Below are positions 6,563 to 6,899 of a DNA stretch of 6,899 nucleotides, one piece after another. This DNA comes from Bacteroidales bacterium (lineage in GTDB: Bacteria > Bacteroidota > Bacteroidia > Bacteroidales > UBA4417). Numbering within the stretch: the stretch's first letter is position 1; the number at the start of each line of letters is the position of its first letter. The notes beneath the pieces were generated by a model, which was not told the origin of the DNA, did not search any database, and saw only the letters and a program-made list of their open reading frames with translations. The translations under genes and the position numbers were made by a program. The DNA is taken from positions 1 to 6,899 of the forward strand of contig JANXXZ010000149.1 in NCBI GenBank assembly GCA_025350385.1. Reading direction: 5' to 3'.

Positions 6563-6899
6563 ATGAACCGGATTGAGGTCATTTTTTCGCCCGCCTTGTA
6601 TGAAACCAGAACCCTTCAAAGCGGGTTTCTTACTGTTGTGGTTGATGTACTCCGAGCCACTACAGCATTCTGTGCGGCATTCGACGCCGGTGTGGAATCC
6701 CTTTTGCCGGTAGCAGAGCTTGATGAACTCAGGATTCTGAAATCACAAGGTTACCTCACTGCTGCCGAACGCGAAGGTAAAAAGATTGACTTTGCCGATT
6801 TTGGCAACTCCCCGGTTCTTTTCAGGCAGTCGGAACTCAAAGGGAAAAAGCTGGCTTATTCTACTACAAACGGAACCAGAGCCATTGACCTTGCAAAAC
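6563..6899 (+). CDS. ComB-family 2-phosphosulfolactate phosphatase-like protein (3' end missing)
   Basis: The frame is open from ATG 6563 to the right edge, giving 112 residues, roughly half of the family's usual 230-250. Conserved ComB blocks are visible in order: VVVDVLRATTAF (25-36, with the metal-site Asp28 and Arg31-Ala-Thr), AEREGKKI (68-75), FGNSP (80-84) and TTNGTRAI (101-108). The archetype, ComB of methanogens, removes phosphate from 2-phosphosulfolactate in coenzyme M synthesis and needs magnesium. Homologues occur widely in bacteria that make no coenzyme M, including Bacteroidota as I recall, and their substrate there is uncertain, so no symbol is given. The AGG at 6560-6562 touches the ATG and is too close for a normal ribosome-binding site. 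The gene follows gcvT by 24 bp. Confidence 0.9.
   Translation, partial: MNRIEVIFSPALYETRTLQSGFLTVVVDVLRATTAFCAAFDAGVESLLPVAELDELRILKSQGYLTAAEREGKKIDFADFGNSPVLFRQSELKGKKLAYSTTNGTRAIDLAK

Noticed and set aside
6544..6576. Short frame starting at ATG 6544 between gcvT and the ComB-like gene
   Set aside because: It ends after ten codons and overlaps the clear ComB start in another frame.

Overview
The window looks like chromosomal DNA from a member of the Bacteroidota, probably class Bacteroidia. The evidence is a ClpX with the phylum's usual variant motifs (GETGTGKT Walker A, VGY in place of IGF), a DUF4294-type protein (a family I know essentially only from this phylum), TAnnTTTG-type promoter boxes, and starts without clear Shine-Dalgarno sequences. 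No mobile element, CRISPR array, tRNA or rRNA was seen. All seven genes look intact, except the first and last, which are cut by the window edges.

Layout. Bases 2-955 (+) hold the 3' part of clpX. A 123-bp gap leads to a secreted DUF4294-type protein at 1079-1693 (+). This gene converges on a three-gene minus-strand cluster across a 110-bp spacer (1694-1803) that is largely built from 7-base units. Read in transcription order, the cluster is a Gfo/Idh/MocA sugar dehydrogenase (5189-4197), a lipoprotein of unknown function (4121-3234) and a polyprenyl-phosphate sugar-1-phosphate transferase (3219-1804). A 260-bp divergent region (5190-5449) then separates the cluster from gcvT (5450-6538, +). 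A ComB-family 2-phosphosulfolactate phosphatase-like gene follows gcvT after 24 bp and runs off the right edge (from 6563).

How the genes fit together. The minus-strand cluster fits cell-surface glycan assembly: a nucleotide-sugar dehydrogenase, a surface or periplasmic lipoprotein with a jelly-roll-like C-terminus, and the membrane enzyme that starts glycan synthesis on a lipid carrier. The gcvT-comB pair is probably co-transcribed. GcvT belongs to the glycine cleavage system, but the link to a ComB-like phosphatase is not explained by known pathways. clpX is housekeeping proteolysis.

The points most worth a second look are the heptamer-register spacer between the convergent genes, the uncharacterised lipoprotein between two glycan enzymes, and the ComB homologue beside gcvT. 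I did not find a clearly new system; most of the window is ordinary core genome. Two starts were moved from upstream TTG codons to ATG codons that fit the protein families better (5189 for the dehydrogenase, 5450 for gcvT).
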